From: Candidatus Microbacterium phytovorans
GTDB lineage: Bacteria; Actinomycetota; Actinomycetes; Actinomycetales; Microbacteriaceae
Direction of reading: 5' to 3'
Assembly: GCA_029202445.1 (NCBI GenBank)
Contig: CP119321.1
Location: 62,001-126,000, forward strand
DNA: 64,000 bases
Below are positions 8,501-16,835 of this stretch, in pieces. The notes under the pieces are model-generated. The model ran no database searches. It was not told where the DNA came from and saw only the letters and a program-made list of their open reading frames with translations. The position numbers were made by a program, and so were the translations under genes. How positions within the stretch are numbered: the first letter of the stretch is position 1; every line of letters begins with the position of its first letter.

Positions 8501-9384
8501 CCGCTCAGCGTCTCGACGGCGTCGCCACGGCGGCCGCCATCAAGGCGGAGCTCGCCGTGACGGTGGCCGCGCTGGCCGAGAAGGGCATCGTCCCGGGCCT
8601 GGGCACCCTGCTCGTGGGAGACGACCCGGCATCCCGCTCCTACGTCACCGGCAAGCACCGCGACTGCGCCGAGGTGGGGGTGGCATCCATCTCGGTGGAG
8701 CTGCCCGCCTCCGCGACGCAGGAGGAGATCGCCGCCGCCGTCCGCGGTCTCAACGAAGACCCGGCGGTGACGGGGTTCATCGTGCAGCTGCCGCTGCCCA
8801 AGGGCATCGACGAGAACGCGATCCTCGAGCTCATCGACCCGGCGAAGGATGCCGACGGCCTCCACCCGACGAACCTCGGGCGCCTGGTGCTCGGTGTCGA
8901 CCCGGCGAACGCCGTCGCGGCGCCCCTGCCGTGCACGCCGGCCGGCATCGTCGAGCTGCTCGAGCGTCACGGCGTCGCGATCGCGGGGAAGCACGTGACG
9001 GTCATCGGTCGCGGCATCACCGTGGGCCGTCCGCTGGGCCTGCTGCTCACCCGGAAGGGCACGGATGCCACCGTCACCCTCACCCACTCCCGCACCCCCG
9101 ACCTCGCCGCCGAAGTGTCCCGCGCGGACATCGTCGTCGCGGCTGTCGGACAGCCCCACCTGGTCAAGCCGGAGTGGATCAAGCCCGGTGCCGCCGTGCT
9201 CGATGTGGGCGTGACGCGTGTGGGGACGACCGACAGCGGGCGGGCGAAGCTCGCCGGTGACGTCGATCCCGCCGTCGCGGACGTCGCGGGCTGGCTCTCG
9301 CCGAACCCCGGTGGTGTCGGGCCCATGACGCGCGCGATGCTCGTCGCGAACGTCGTCGAGACCGCCGCGCGCCTCGCCGGCTGA
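8497..9384 (+). CDS. folD: Bifunctional methylene-THF dehydrogenase/cyclohydrolase
   Basis: A 295-residue cytoplasmic enzyme that oxidises methylene-THF and hydrolyses the product to 10-formyl-THF. The catalytic lysine lies in [14 protein letters not shown] and the dinucleotide-binding segment is [19 protein letters not shown]; the PKGIDE and [11 protein letters not shown] blocks are also present. The GTG start overlaps the glyA stop. With glyA it supplies 10-formyl-THF, whose shortage raises ZTP, so the upstream riboswitch fits a feedback loop. Confidence 0.97.
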   Translation: MTAQRLDGVATAAAIKAELAVTVAALAEKGIVPGLGTLLVGDDPASRSYVTGKHRDCAEVGVASISVELPASATQEEIAAAVRGLNEDPAVTGFIVQLPLPKGIDENAILELIDPAKDADGLHPTNLGRLVLGVDPANAVAAPLPCTPAGIVELLERHGVAIAGKHVTVIGRGITVGRPLGLLLTRKGTDATVTLTHSRTPDLAAEVSRADIVVAAVGQPHLVKPEWIKPGAAVLDVGVTRVGTTDSGRAKLAGDVDPAVADVAGWLSPNPGGVGPMTRAMLVANVVETAARLAG

Positions 9385-9407
9385 CGCGACCCGCGGAGCG
9401 ACTTCTA

Positions 9408-9733
9408 CCGGTCGTTGAGCGAGGAGCGGAGCGACGAGACGAAACGGCGTTCCCGCCGGGGCGGGCGTTTCGTCTCGCTGCGCTCGCTCAACGACCGGGT
9501 GGTGTTTCGGTCGTTGAGCGAGGAGCGGAGCGACGAGACGAAACGCAGCTCCCATCGGGCGGGCGTTTCGTCTCGCTGCGCTCGCTCAACGACCGGGGCG
9601 GCGTTTCGTCTCGCTGCGCTCGCTCAACGACCGGGTGGTGTTTCGGTCGTTGAGCGAGGAGCGGAGCGACGAGACGAAACGCAGCTCCCATCGGGCGGGC
9701 GTTTCGTCTCGCTGCGCTCGCTCAACGACCGGG
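9408..9733. repeat. Cluster of inverted-repeat elements (TCGTTGAGCGAGGAGCGGAG family)
   Basis: Three copies in one orientation (about 9408-9446, 9508-9545, 9644-9681) and four in the other (about 9466-9497, 9564-9595, 9602-9633, 9700-9731) fill the 355-base gap between folD and the ABC importer. Left/right pairs can fold into stems of about 30 bp. The block 9497-9598 is repeated almost exactly at 9632-9734, so the array grew by duplication of a roughly 100-base left-right module. Open frames through it read SLSERSETKR-like strings and are not genes. A related cluster lies at 16.7-16.8 kb. Confidence 0.9.
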
Positions 9734-9739
9734 GTGCGG

Positions 9740-10489
9740 TCAGGGGGTGAAGCGCGCGAGGAATGCGCGCGTGCGGGCGCTCTCCGGCGCACCGAACAAC
9801 TGTGCGGGCGGCCCCTGCTCGACGATGACACCGTCGTCGAGGAAGACCACCCGATCGGCGACGTCGCGCGCGAAAGCCATCTCGTGCGTCGCCATCAGGA
9901 TCGTCGCCCCGTCGGCGGTGAGATCGCGGACCAGCTCGAGCACCTCGCCGACGAGCTCGGGGTCGAGCGCCGAGGTGATCTCGTCGAGCAGAAGCACCTC
10001 GGGGTCGGTGGCGATGGCGCGGACGATCGCGGCGCGCTGCTGCTGCCCCCCGGAGAGGCGGTCGGGGTGCTCCTTCGCCTTGTCGGCGAGACCGATGCGG
10101 CCGAGCAGGGCGTGTGCCCGCTCTTCGGCCTCTCGCCTCGGCATCCGGTGTACGACGCGCGACGCGAGCGTCACGTTGTCGAGCACGGACAGGTGAGGGA
10201 AGAGATTGAAGCTCTGGAAGACGGCGCCGAACCGCGCACGGATGCCGTTGGCGTCGACGCGAGGATCGGAGATGTCCTCGTCGCCGAGGAAGATCTGCCC
10301 GTCGTCGATGGGCTCCAGCAGCCCCAGGCACCGCAGGAGCGTGGACTTGCCCGAGCCGCTCGGCCCGATCAGCGCGACGACGTCGTGCTGTGCGAGGTCG
10401 AGGTCGATGCCGCGGAGCACCTCGCGGTCGCCGAACGACTTCCAGAGGCCGGTGGCACGCAGCAGCGGAGGCGTGGGGGAGCCGGTCAC
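9740..10489 (-). CDS. Polar amino-acid ABC transporter, ATP-binding protein
   Basis: A 249-residue ATPase of the HisP/GlnQ type that powers uptake of a polar amino acid or related solute. Walker A is GPSGSGKST, the Q-loop region reads FQSFNLFPHLSV, the signature is LSGGQQQR and Walker B is EVLLLDEITSALDPE. The GTG start overlaps the permease stop by four bases. It is last gene of a binding protein-permease-ATPase operon. Its stop lies close to the edge of the repeat cluster. Confidence 0.94.
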   Translation of the reverse strand: MTGSPTPPLLRATGLWKSFGDREVLRGIDLDLAQHDVVALIGPSGSGKSTLLRCLGLLEPIDDGQIFLGDEDISDPRVDANGIRARFGAVFQSFNLFPHLSVLDNVTLASRVVHRMPRREAEERAHALLGRIGLADKAKEHPDRLSGGQQQRAAIVRAIATDPEVLLLDEITSALDPELVGEVLELVRDLTADGATILMATHEMAFARDVADRVVFLDDGVIVEQGPPAQLFGAPESARTRAFLARFTP

Positions 10490-11331
10490 AGGATCGCCCC
10501 CGTCTGCTCGCGCTCGCGCAGCCTCGCTGTATACCAGTCGGTCAGTCGGATCGTGGGGATGGCGAGCAGGACGAACAGGATGCCGGCAACGACGTACGGC
10601 GTGAAGTTGTAGGTGAGCGAGGCCACCGACCGGGCGCCGGCGATCGCGTCGATCGCGCCGAGGATCGAGATGAGCCCCACGTCCTTCTGCATCGAGATGA
10701 AGTCGTTCATGAGCGGCGGCGTCATCTTGCGGAGCGCCTGGGGAAGCACGACGCGGCCCAGGGTCTGCGCGTAGCCGAGGCCCAGCGCCCGCGCCGCGAG
10801 GCGCTGCGAAGGGTGCACCGCTTCGATGCCGGCGCGGATCACCTCGGCGACATACGCGGAGTAGGTGAGCGTGATGGCCAGCACCCCGAGGAGCACGACG
10901 GGGATGCGCGTGTTGGTGATCGTCGGCAGACCGAAGCCGACGAGATACAGCACGATGATGAACGGGAACCCGCGGAAGAGATCCGTGTAGCCCGCGGCGA
11001 GCACCCGCACCGGGAAGAACACCGGGCCGCGCAGCGTGCGAAGGATCGCGACCAGGAGCGCCACGAGCGCGACCGTGACGAGCGACAGCCCCAGCACCTG
11101 CAGGTTGATGAGGAACCCGTCCCACACTTTCGGGAGCGCCTGGAGCGCGACCTCAGGATCGAAGAAGGCCTGCTGGACCGACGCCCATCCGGGGGTGTTG
11201 ATGACGGTCACCCACACGACCGCCGCGAACGCCACGGTCGAGGCGACGGCGATGAGCACCGATCGGCGCTCGCGGCCCCGCCGGAAGGCGCGCCGATCGA
11301 GCTCGAGCGCGCTCGGTTGATGGGAAGTCAC
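10486..11331 (-). CDS. Polar amino-acid ABC transporter, permease
   Basis: A 281-residue inner-membrane protein of the HisM/GlnP family. After a charged N-terminus and one membrane segment come about five helices. The conserved cytoplasmic loop HPSQRLAARALGLGYAQTLGRVVLPQALR contacts the ATPase. Only one permease gene is present, so it probably works as a homodimer. It starts with GTG, 20 bases after the binding-protein stop, and is coupled to the ATPase gene. Confidence 0.94.
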   Translation of the reverse strand: MTSHQPSALELDRRAFRRGRERRSVLIAVASTVAFAAVVWVTVINTPGWASVQQAFFDPEVALQALPKVWDGFLINLQVLGLSLVTVALVALLVAILRTLRGPVFFPVRVLAAGYTDLFRGFPFIIVLYLVGFGLPTITNTRIPVVLLGVLAITLTYSAYVAEVIRAGIEAVHPSQRLAARALGLGYAQTLGRVVLPQALRKMTPPLMNDFISMQKDVGLISILGAIDAIAGARSVASLTYNFTPYVVAGILFVLLAIPTIRLTDWYTARLREREQTGAIL

Positions 11332-11351
11332 AGGACGACGCTAGCGCGACG

Positions 11352-12203
11352 TCACTGCAGGAGCGTCACACCCTGGCCCGAGCCCAGCCACTCGTCGGTG
11401 ATCTCGGCGAGCGTGCCCTCCTCGCGCAGGGCGTCGACGGCGGCGGTGACGCGCTCGGTCAGCGGCGAGTCCTTCGCCAGCAGCAGGCCCCACTCGTCCG
11501 GGACCCCGGCGGCGGGGAGCTCGCCCACGATGAACGAGTTCTCGATGTAGACGCCGGTCGCGTAGTACGCGGTCGGGAGGTCGAGCACGATCGCGTCGAT
11601 CTGGTTCGCCTTCAGCGCCGCGACGGCATCCTCGTTCGAGTTGTACAGCTGCGGGTCGGTGTTGGGCTGTACGGCCTCTTCGAGCGTCGTGGCGCTCGTC
11701 GAACCGGTCATCGCGCCGATCGTGAGGTCCTTCAAACCGGCGAGGTCGGTCACGCCGTCGGCGGCACCGCCCTTGATCGCGACGACGGCCTGGCTGGCGG
11801 AGTAGTACGGCGAGGAGAAGTCGACGGCCTGCTTGCGCTCGTCGGTGATCGTGTACTGCTGGATGTTGAAGTCGAACGTCTTCGGTCCGGGCGCGATGGC
11901 CGACTCGAAGCTCGTGCGCACCCACTCGACGTCGTCGTGGGCGAAGCCGAGCTTGTCGGCGACGGCGTACGCCACGGCGGCCTCGAAGCCCTTGCCGCTG
12001 GCCGGGTCGTCATCGATGACGTACGGGAAGTAGGCCGTCTCGCCCGTGGCGATCGTCAGCTTGCCGGGGGTGATGTACCCCTCATCTGCCGAGGGCGTGT
12101 CGGAGGCCGACGGCGTGGCCGCGCCCGACGCGCAGCCGGTGGCGAGGAGAACGGATGCCGCGAGCGACGCGACGAGGATGGTGCGCAGGGCGGGACGCGA
12201 CAT
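11352..12203 (-). CDS. Amino-acid ABC transporter substrate-binding lipoprotein
   Basis: A 283-residue family-3 solute-binding protein. The signal peptide ends in a lipobox-like LLATGC, so Cys24 is probably lipid-anchored, followed by a Ser/Thr/Pro linker. The mature part has the two-lobe pattern (GETAYFPYVIDDDPASGKGFE, then DFSSPYYSASQAVV) of glutamine/histidine-type binding proteins. It is first gene of the importer operon. The ligand cannot be assigned; the conserved Arg that binds the alpha-carboxylate is not obvious in this reading. Confidence 0.92.
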   Translation of the reverse strand: MSRPALRTILVASLAASVLLATGCASGAATPSASDTPSADEGYITPGKLTIATGETAYFPYVIDDDPASGKGFEAAVAYAVADKLGFAHDDVEWVRTSFESAIAPGPKTFDFNIQQYTITDERKQAVDFSSPYYSASQAVVAIKGGAADGVTDLAGLKDLTIGAMTGSTSATTLEEAVQPNTDPQLYNSNEDAVAALKANQIDAIVLDLPTAYYATGVYIENSFIVGELPAAGVPDEWGLLLAKDSPLTERVTAAVDALREEGTLAEITDEWLGSGQGVTLLQ

Positions 12204-12341
12204 GCGAGGCCTCCGAGGATGGTTCCGGTGACGGTTCGGGAAGACGGCGCAGCCCGCGTGCTGTGCGGCAGCGCCGTGGCATCCATTCTCCCGTGCCGTC
12301 GGCGGCGACGGGCGCCCCGGCGTCGCTTTGTTACAGCAACT

Positions 12342-12776
12342 TCATGTGCGGTCGCCGCGCGCGCGGTCGTACAGCGACCCGGTGCGGGCTTCGATGCGGT
12401 CGTCCACGAGGTCGTAGACGACCCAGGCCAGCAGGAGCAGGATCGGCGGGATCACCCACCCCCAGAACCAGCCGCGCACATCGACGCCCGAGAAGAGCAC
12501 GACGAGGGCCCACACGATGAGTTCGACGACGAAGACGATCCCGTACTGCACGAGCTTCTCGCCGACGGCGGTCCGCTCGGACGCCGACTTCTTGGCGGCA
12601 CCCGTGAACAGGCGCGTGACGACGGGCTTCAGCCAGATTGTGGCGGCCGTCAGGAGCACGGCCGCCCACAGCGCCGCCCAGCCGACCTGCACGCTCGGCA
12701 GGAGGAGGCCGATAAGGAGCAGGACGACGACGTTGAACACGTAGAGGGAGACGAACCGCACGACCCAGGACTTCAT
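12342..12776 (-). CDS. Small membrane protein of unknown function
   Basis: A 144-residue protein with four predicted membrane helices: two at the N-terminus, then a charged cytoplasmic loop rich in Lys/Arg/Ser, then two Trp-rich helices (DVRGWFWGWVIPPILLLLAW). The tail is basic and polar. I recognise no family. It stands alone between the amino-acid importer and the transglutaminase gene, on the same strand as both. Confidence 0.8.
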   Translation of the reverse strand: MKSWVVRFVSLYVFNVVVLLLIGLLLPSVQVGWAALWAAVLLTAATIWLKPVVTRLFTGAAKKSASERTAVGEKLVQYGIVFVVELIVWALVVLFSGVDVRGWFWGWVIPPILLLLAWVVYDLVDDRIEARTGSLYDRARGDRT

Positions 12777-12824
12777 GGTCCTACAGTGGCACGCTCGTCC
12801 GCGGGCGGGAAGACGGCCGACGTC

Positions 12825-13628
12825 TCAGGCGATGGTCACGAGCTCGTCGAGGTCGTCGTCGGGGAGCACGTCGGCGACGGCGGTGACCTCGACGGATCCG
12901 AGGGCGGCACGCCCGCTGAGGACGTTCAGGAAGGCGGTGTCGGCGGCATCCCGACCCGTCGCGATCCGCACCAGGCTCGAGCGCGGGGCGAGCGCCGTCG
13001 CATCGACGACGCGCCACTGGCCCTCGACCCAGGCTTCGGCGACGGCGTGGAAGTCCATCGGGTCGAGGCCCGGCGCGTAGACGGCGACGAGTCGAGCCGG
13101 GATGCCGCGGGCACGCAGGAGTGCGACGCACAGGTGCGCGTAGTCGCGGCACACACCCTGGCGCGCCAGCAGCGTCTGCGTCGCCCCGTCGGTGGGCTGC
13201 GACGATCCGGGAACGTAGGACAGTTGCGTGCCCACCCACGACGACACCGCTGTCAGCAGTTCGCGCTCGCCGTTCACTCCCGCGAACTGCGCACCGGCGG
13301 TGGCGGCGAGCGTGTCGGAGTCGGCGTACCGGCTCGGCCGCCCGTACACGAGCAGGTCGGTCTCGCTCGTCGGCAGCGGCGCCGCGGCATCCGCGACCAT
13401 CGCCTCGTATGCGACGACGAGCTCGCCCGGCTGCGCCGACAACCGGTGTAGGCGACCGCCGTGGGCGTCGGGCAGCTCGCGGAGCGTGACGGCCTCACCG
13501 TCGATCGTGGCGGTCAGCGACTCGCGGGCGGGAGTGTGCCCGGATGCCACGGAGATCGCGAAGACGAGATCGGCCGTCTCGGTGACGTTCAGGACGATGC
13601 GACTGGAGACTTCCCTCTGCATGGGCAT
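12825..13628 (-). CDS. Transglutaminase-like protease domain protein
   Basis: A 267-residue protein with an N-terminal beta-rich domain and a C-terminal transglutaminase-like core. The catalytic triad is visible: Cys in RQGVCRDYAHLCVALLRARGIPAR, His in MDFHAVAEAWVEG and Asp in RVVDATAL. Proteins of this type usually act as cysteine proteases or amidases; the target is unknown. No signal peptide is seen. ATG codons at 13628 and 13622 are both possible starts. A cluster of CATGTCCCACTTT repeats begins 28 bases upstream. Confidence 0.88.
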   Translation of the reverse strand: MPMQREVSSRIVLNVTETADLVFAISVASGHTPARESLTATIDGEAVTLRELPDAHGGRLHRLSAQPGELVVAYEAMVADAAAPLPTSETDLLVYGRPSRYADSDTLAATAGAQFAGVNGERELLTAVSSWVGTQLSYVPGSSQPTDGATQTLLARQGVCRDYAHLCVALLRARGIPARLVAVYAPGLDPMDFHAVAEAWVEGQWRVVDATALAPRSSLVRIATGRDAADTAFLNVLSGRAALGSVEVTAVADVLPDDDLDELVTIA

Positions 13629-13655
13629 GCGCTCAGCCTGTCAGCCCGCGCCAGC

Positions 13656-13867
13656 CATGTCCCACTTTCGGTCGAACATGTCCCACTTTCGGTCGGAACT
13701 GGCCTGCCGAACCGGCACAAAGTGGGACATGGCGGGGAGGGAGGTGCTCAGAACCGACACAAAGTGGGACATGACTGAGCGAAGAGTGGTGGGTGTCCCA
13801 CTTTCGGTCGTAACTGACGTGCCGAACCAGCACAAAGTGGGACATGCGCAGCACAAAGTGGGACATG
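13656..13867. repeat. Cluster of CATGTCCCACTTT elements (seven copies)
   Basis: Forward copies (CATGTCCCACTTTCGGTCG) at 13656-13674, 13677-13695 and 13794-13810 (first two bases missing); reverse copies (CACAAAGTGGGACATG) at 13716-13731, 13758-13773, 13831-13846 and 13852-13867. The pairs 13677-13731 and 13794-13846 are near-identical units of about 54 bases with the same interior, so a composite hairpin has been copied. It fills the gap between the transglutaminase and hpaI genes. Confidence 0.9.
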
Positions 13868-13924
13868 AAATGGGGGAGGGCGCCTGCAGGCAGGAGCGCG
13901 AACAGGGATGCCGCGCGCCGGCGA

Positions 13925-14695
13925 TCACGCCCAGTCAGCGGCGAAAGCCTCCGACGCGCGGGCGAGGATCTGCACGTCGGCACCGACGAGCACGAACGAT
14001 GCGCCCGCCTCGACGTAGGCGCGGGCGACGGCCGGGTCGAAGGCGTTCACCCCGACGGGCTTGCCCGCCGAGCTGACCGCCTCGAACGTGCGACGCACCG
14101 CCGCGACGACCTCCGGATGCGTCTGCTGGCCGAGGAGACCCATCGACGCCGCGAGGTCGGACGGCCCCACGAACACACCGTCCACACCGTCGACGGCCGC
14201 GATGTCCGCGGCGGCGTCGACCGCCTCCGCGGTCTCGATCTGCACGAACAGCGACGTGTGGCGGTCGGCATCCCGGAGGTAGTCCTCCACCCGGTTCCAG
14301 CGAGCCGACCGCGCGAGGGCGGAGCCGACGCCGCGGCGACCCCGCGGCGGGTAGCGCACGGCAGCCACGGCATCCTCGGCTTCCGCGGCCGATGAGATCA
14401 TCGGCACGAGCACGTTCTGGGCGCCGAGGTCGAGCACCTGCTTGATCGTCACGACGTCGCCGATCGGCACGCGGACGACGGGGGTCGTCGGGTACGCGGC
14501 CACGGTCTGCAGCTGAGCGAGCGTGGACTCCAACCCGTTGGGGGAGTGCTCCATGTCGATGAGCACCCAGTCGATGCCCGAGCCGGCGAGGATCTCGGTC
14601 ACGATCGACGACCCGGCGCACGCCCACAGGCCCGCGAGCGGCCTGGGGCTCCCCGCCAGGCGGGCGCGGAACGTCTCGGTCAGACGAAGCGGCAT
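13925..14695 (-). CDS. hpaI: 4-hydroxy-2-oxoheptanedioate aldolase (HpcH/HpaI family)
   Basis: A 256-residue metal-dependent class II pyruvate aldolase, last step of homoprotocatechuate meta-cleavage, giving pyruvate and succinic semialdehyde. Family landmarks are WVLIDMEHSPNG, the metal-binding Glu in LFVQIETAEAVD, and GVFVGPSDLAASMG, where the Asp is the second metal ligand. The ATG at 14695 overlaps hpaH by 16 bases and gives the normal family length. It ends the leftward hpa gene run. Confidence 0.93.
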   Translation of the reverse strand: MPLRLTETFRARLAGSPRPLAGLWACAGSSIVTEILAGSGIDWVLIDMEHSPNGLESTLAQLQTVAAYPTTPVVRVPIGDVVTIKQVLDLGAQNVLVPMISSAAEAEDAVAAVRYPPRGRRGVGSALARSARWNRVEDYLRDADRHTSLFVQIETAEAVDAAADIAAVDGVDGVFVGPSDLAASMGLLGQQTHPEVVAAVRRTFEAVSSAGKPVGVNAFDPAVARAYVEAGASFVLVGADVQILARASEAFAADWA

Positions 14696-15468
14696 GTGAT
14701 GGTTCCCATCGGTCCGTAGTCGCAGCGCACCTCGTCGCCGCGGGCGACCCACACGGGCCGCGTGAACGACCCGGCGAGGATGATCTCGCCCGGCTCAAGT
14801 CTGTCACCGTGCTGGTGCAGTTTGTTGGCGAGCCACGCGACGCCCGTGGCGGGATGACCGAGCACCCCCGCCGCGACGCCGGTCTCCTCGACCTCGCCGT
14901 TCACGCGGAGCACGCCCGGCACCCACGGCAGGTCGACGTCGGACGGATGCCGGTGCGTGTCGCCCAGGACCATAGCCCCGTACGCGGCGTTGTCGCTGAT
15001 CGTGTCGACGATCGTCCGACCCTCCAGCTCGATGTGGGAGTTGAGGACCTCCAGCGCCGGGACCACGTAGTCCGTCGCACGGAGGGCGCCTTCGAGGGTG
15101 GCATCCGGTCCGGACAGGGGCTCGCGCAGCACGAACGCGAGTTCGACCTCCACGCGCACGTTCGAGAAGTGATCGACGGGGATGCCGTCCCCGCTGCGGT
15201 ACACGGTGTCGTCGAACATGACACCGTAGTCGGGTTCGGTGATGCCCGTCGCCTGCTGCATCGCCCGGGAGGTGAGCCCGATCTTGCGGCCCACGAGGCG
15301 GCGACCCGATGCCGTCATGCGATCGCGCCAGACGCCCTGGATCGCGTATGCGTCGTCGACCGTCGCCTCCGGGTGGCGCGCGGTGATCCGCGGGATGACG
15401 CCGTGCGTGCGGTCGGCCTCCGCGAGCTCGGCCGCCAAAGCGGCGACAGTGTCTGCCGGGAGGGTCAC
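14680..15468 (-). CDS. hpaH: 2-oxohept-3-enedioate hydratase
   Basis: A 262-residue enzyme of the HpaH/MhpD hydratase family, which adds water to 2-oxohept-3-ene-1,7-dioate just before the aldolase step. Typical blocks are [24 protein letters not shown], the metal-binding VEVELAFVL and [11 protein letters not shown]. The GTG start overlaps the hpaD stop (GTGA), and the gene overlaps hpaI downstream, so hpaD-hpaH-hpaI are probably co-translated. Confidence 0.94.
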   Translation of the reverse strand: MTLPADTVAALAAELAEADRTHGVIPRITARHPEATVDDAYAIQGVWRDRMTASGRRLVGRKIGLTSRAMQQATGITEPDYGVMFDDTVYRSGDGIPVDHFSNVRVEVELAFVLREPLSGPDATLEGALRATDYVVPALEVLNSHIELEGRTIVDTISDNAAYGAMVLGDTHRHPSDVDLPWVPGVLRVNGEVEETGVAAGVLGHPATGVAWLANKLHQHGDRLEPGEIILAGSFTRPVWVARGDEVRCDYGPMGTITCRFV

Positions 15469-16625
15469 AGCTGGTGGCCCAGCTTGTACTCGCCCTGCTT
15501 GTACTCCGGCAGGTCGCCCTCGCCCGGACGCGTGTACGAGAAGCCGTCGGCGCCGATCGTGACCGCCATCTCGGACGAATCGGTGCGTGCCACGACCGGC
15601 TGCGGGTTGCCGTCGAGATCGAGGACGAGGGATGCCTCGGTGTACCACGACGGGACGACCGGATTGCCCCACCAGTCCCGGCGCTGGTTGTCGTGCACGT
15701 CCCACGTGACGACGGGGTTGTCGGGGTCTCCCGTGTAGTAGTCCTGCGTGTAGATCTCCACGCGGTGGCCGTCGGGGTCGCGCAGGTACAGGTAGAACGC
15801 GTTCGAGACGCCGTGGCGTCCGGGGCCGCGCTCGATGGCATCCGATCGGCGGAGGGCGCCGAGCTTGTCGCAGATGGCGAGGATGTTGTGCTTCTCGTGC
15901 GTCGCGAACGCGACGTGGTGCATGCGCGGTCCGTCGCCGCCGGTCATCGCGGTGTCGTGGACGGTGGGCTTGCGGCGCATCCACGCGGCGTAGACGGTGC
16001 CCTCCTCGTCCTGGATGTCCTCGGTCACGCGGAAGCCCAGCGACTGCATGAAGTTGACGGCGCGCGGCACGTCGGGGGTCACCTGGTTGAAGTGGTCGAG
16101 GCGCACGAGCTCGCCCGGAGTGTGCAGGTCGTACCGCCACGACAGCCGCTCGACGTGCTCCGTCTGGAAGAAGAACTCGTACGGGAAGCCCAGCGGGTCG
16201 GTCACGCGCACCGCGTCGCCGATGCCCTTCACGAACCCGTCCGCACGGCGCTCGACACGGCATCCGAGTTCCGTGTAGAACGCGACCGCCTTGTCGAGGT
16301 CTTCGGCGGAGCGCACGCGGTAGGAGAAGGCGGCCACCGCGGCGACGGGGCCCTGGCGGAGGACGAGGTTGTGGTGGATGAACTCCTCCGTCGACCGGAG
16401 GTAGATCGCCTGGTCGTCCTCTTCCGTGACGTAGAGGCCCAGCACGTCGACGTAGAAGACACGGGATGCCGCGAGGTCGGTGACCACGAGCTCCATGTAG
16501 GCGCAGCGCAGGATGTCGGGCGCGGGGGAGCTCGGCGTGGGAATCGGGTTGTCGGAGCGGATCGGCGCTTCCTGGCTCACGTAGTAGCCCGAGGAGGTCA
16601 GCGTCATCTCGTCGCGGTGGGTCAT
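15465..16625 (-). CDS. hpaD: 3,4-dihydroxyphenylacetate (homoprotocatechuate) 2,3-dioxygenase
   Basis: A 386-residue extradiol ring-cleavage enzyme, giving 5-carboxymethyl-2-hydroxymuconate semialdehyde. The metal triad is His178 (RLDHFNQ), His237 (MHHVAF) and Glu290 (HRVEIYTQ); their spacing of 59 and 53 residues equals that of the characterised Brevibacterium/Arthrobacter enzymes (H155, H214, E267), and His223 matches the acid-base His200. The frame has about 23 extra N-terminal residues, so the ATG seven codons in, or another internal start, may be used. It overlaps hpaH by four bases. Fe versus Mn use cannot be told from sequence. Confidence 0.97.
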   Translation of the reverse strand: MTHRDEMTLTSSGYYVSQEAPIRSDNPIPTPSSPAPDILRCAYMELVVTDLAASRVFYVDVLGLYVTEEDDQAIYLRSTEEFIHHNLVLRQGPVAAVAAFSYRVRSAEDLDKAVAFYTELGCRVERRADGFVKGIGDAVRVTDPLGFPYEFFFQTEHVERLSWRYDLHTPGELVRLDHFNQVTPDVPRAVNFMQSLGFRVTEDIQDEEGTVYAAWMRRKPTVHDTAMTGGDGPRMHHVAFATHEKHNILAICDKLGALRRSDAIERGPGRHGVSNAFYLYLRDPDGHRVEIYTQDYYTGDPDNPVVTWDVHDNQRRDWWGNPVVPSWYTEASLVLDLDGNPQPVVARTDSSEMAVTIGADGFSYTRPGEGDLPEYKQGEYKLGHQL

Positions 16626-16666
16626 GTCAGCGTCCTTGCTTCGTGTCGTGGTTCGGGTGTTCGCTC

Positions 16667-16832
16667 AGCGGTTCGTCTCTGCGGTTCGTCTCTGCGTTTC
16701 GTCTCTGCGTTTCGTCTCGCTGCGCTCGCTCAACGACCGGGCGGGGGGGGGGCATCCGGTCGTTGAGTGAGGAGCGGAGCGACGAGTCGAAACGCAGAGG
16801 AGCGGAGCGACGAGTCGAAACGCAGAGGAGAC
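16667..16832. repeat. Second cluster of the TCGTTGAGCGAGG family, with tandem sub-repeats
   Basis: Between hpaD and hpaE. About four tandem 14-base units of the GTTCGTCTCTGCG kind run into a full right-hand element (16708-16739). A G10 tract follows (16743-16752), then a left-hand element in a variant with GAGTGAGG and GAGTCG (16756-16794), then a tandem copy of its 3' part. The pair can form a long hairpin inside the hpa transcript. These are not genes. Confidence 0.85.
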
Positions 16833-16835
16833 GCA

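Noticed and set aside
9415-9750. Open frames through the repeat cluster, reading SLSERSETKR-like strings
   Set aside because: The peptide repeats come from the DNA repeat read in both directions; there is no ribosome site or conserved domain.
13656-13867. Possible CRISPR array
   Set aside because: Repeats are short, occur in both orientations with irregular spacing and similar interiors, and no cas genes are near.
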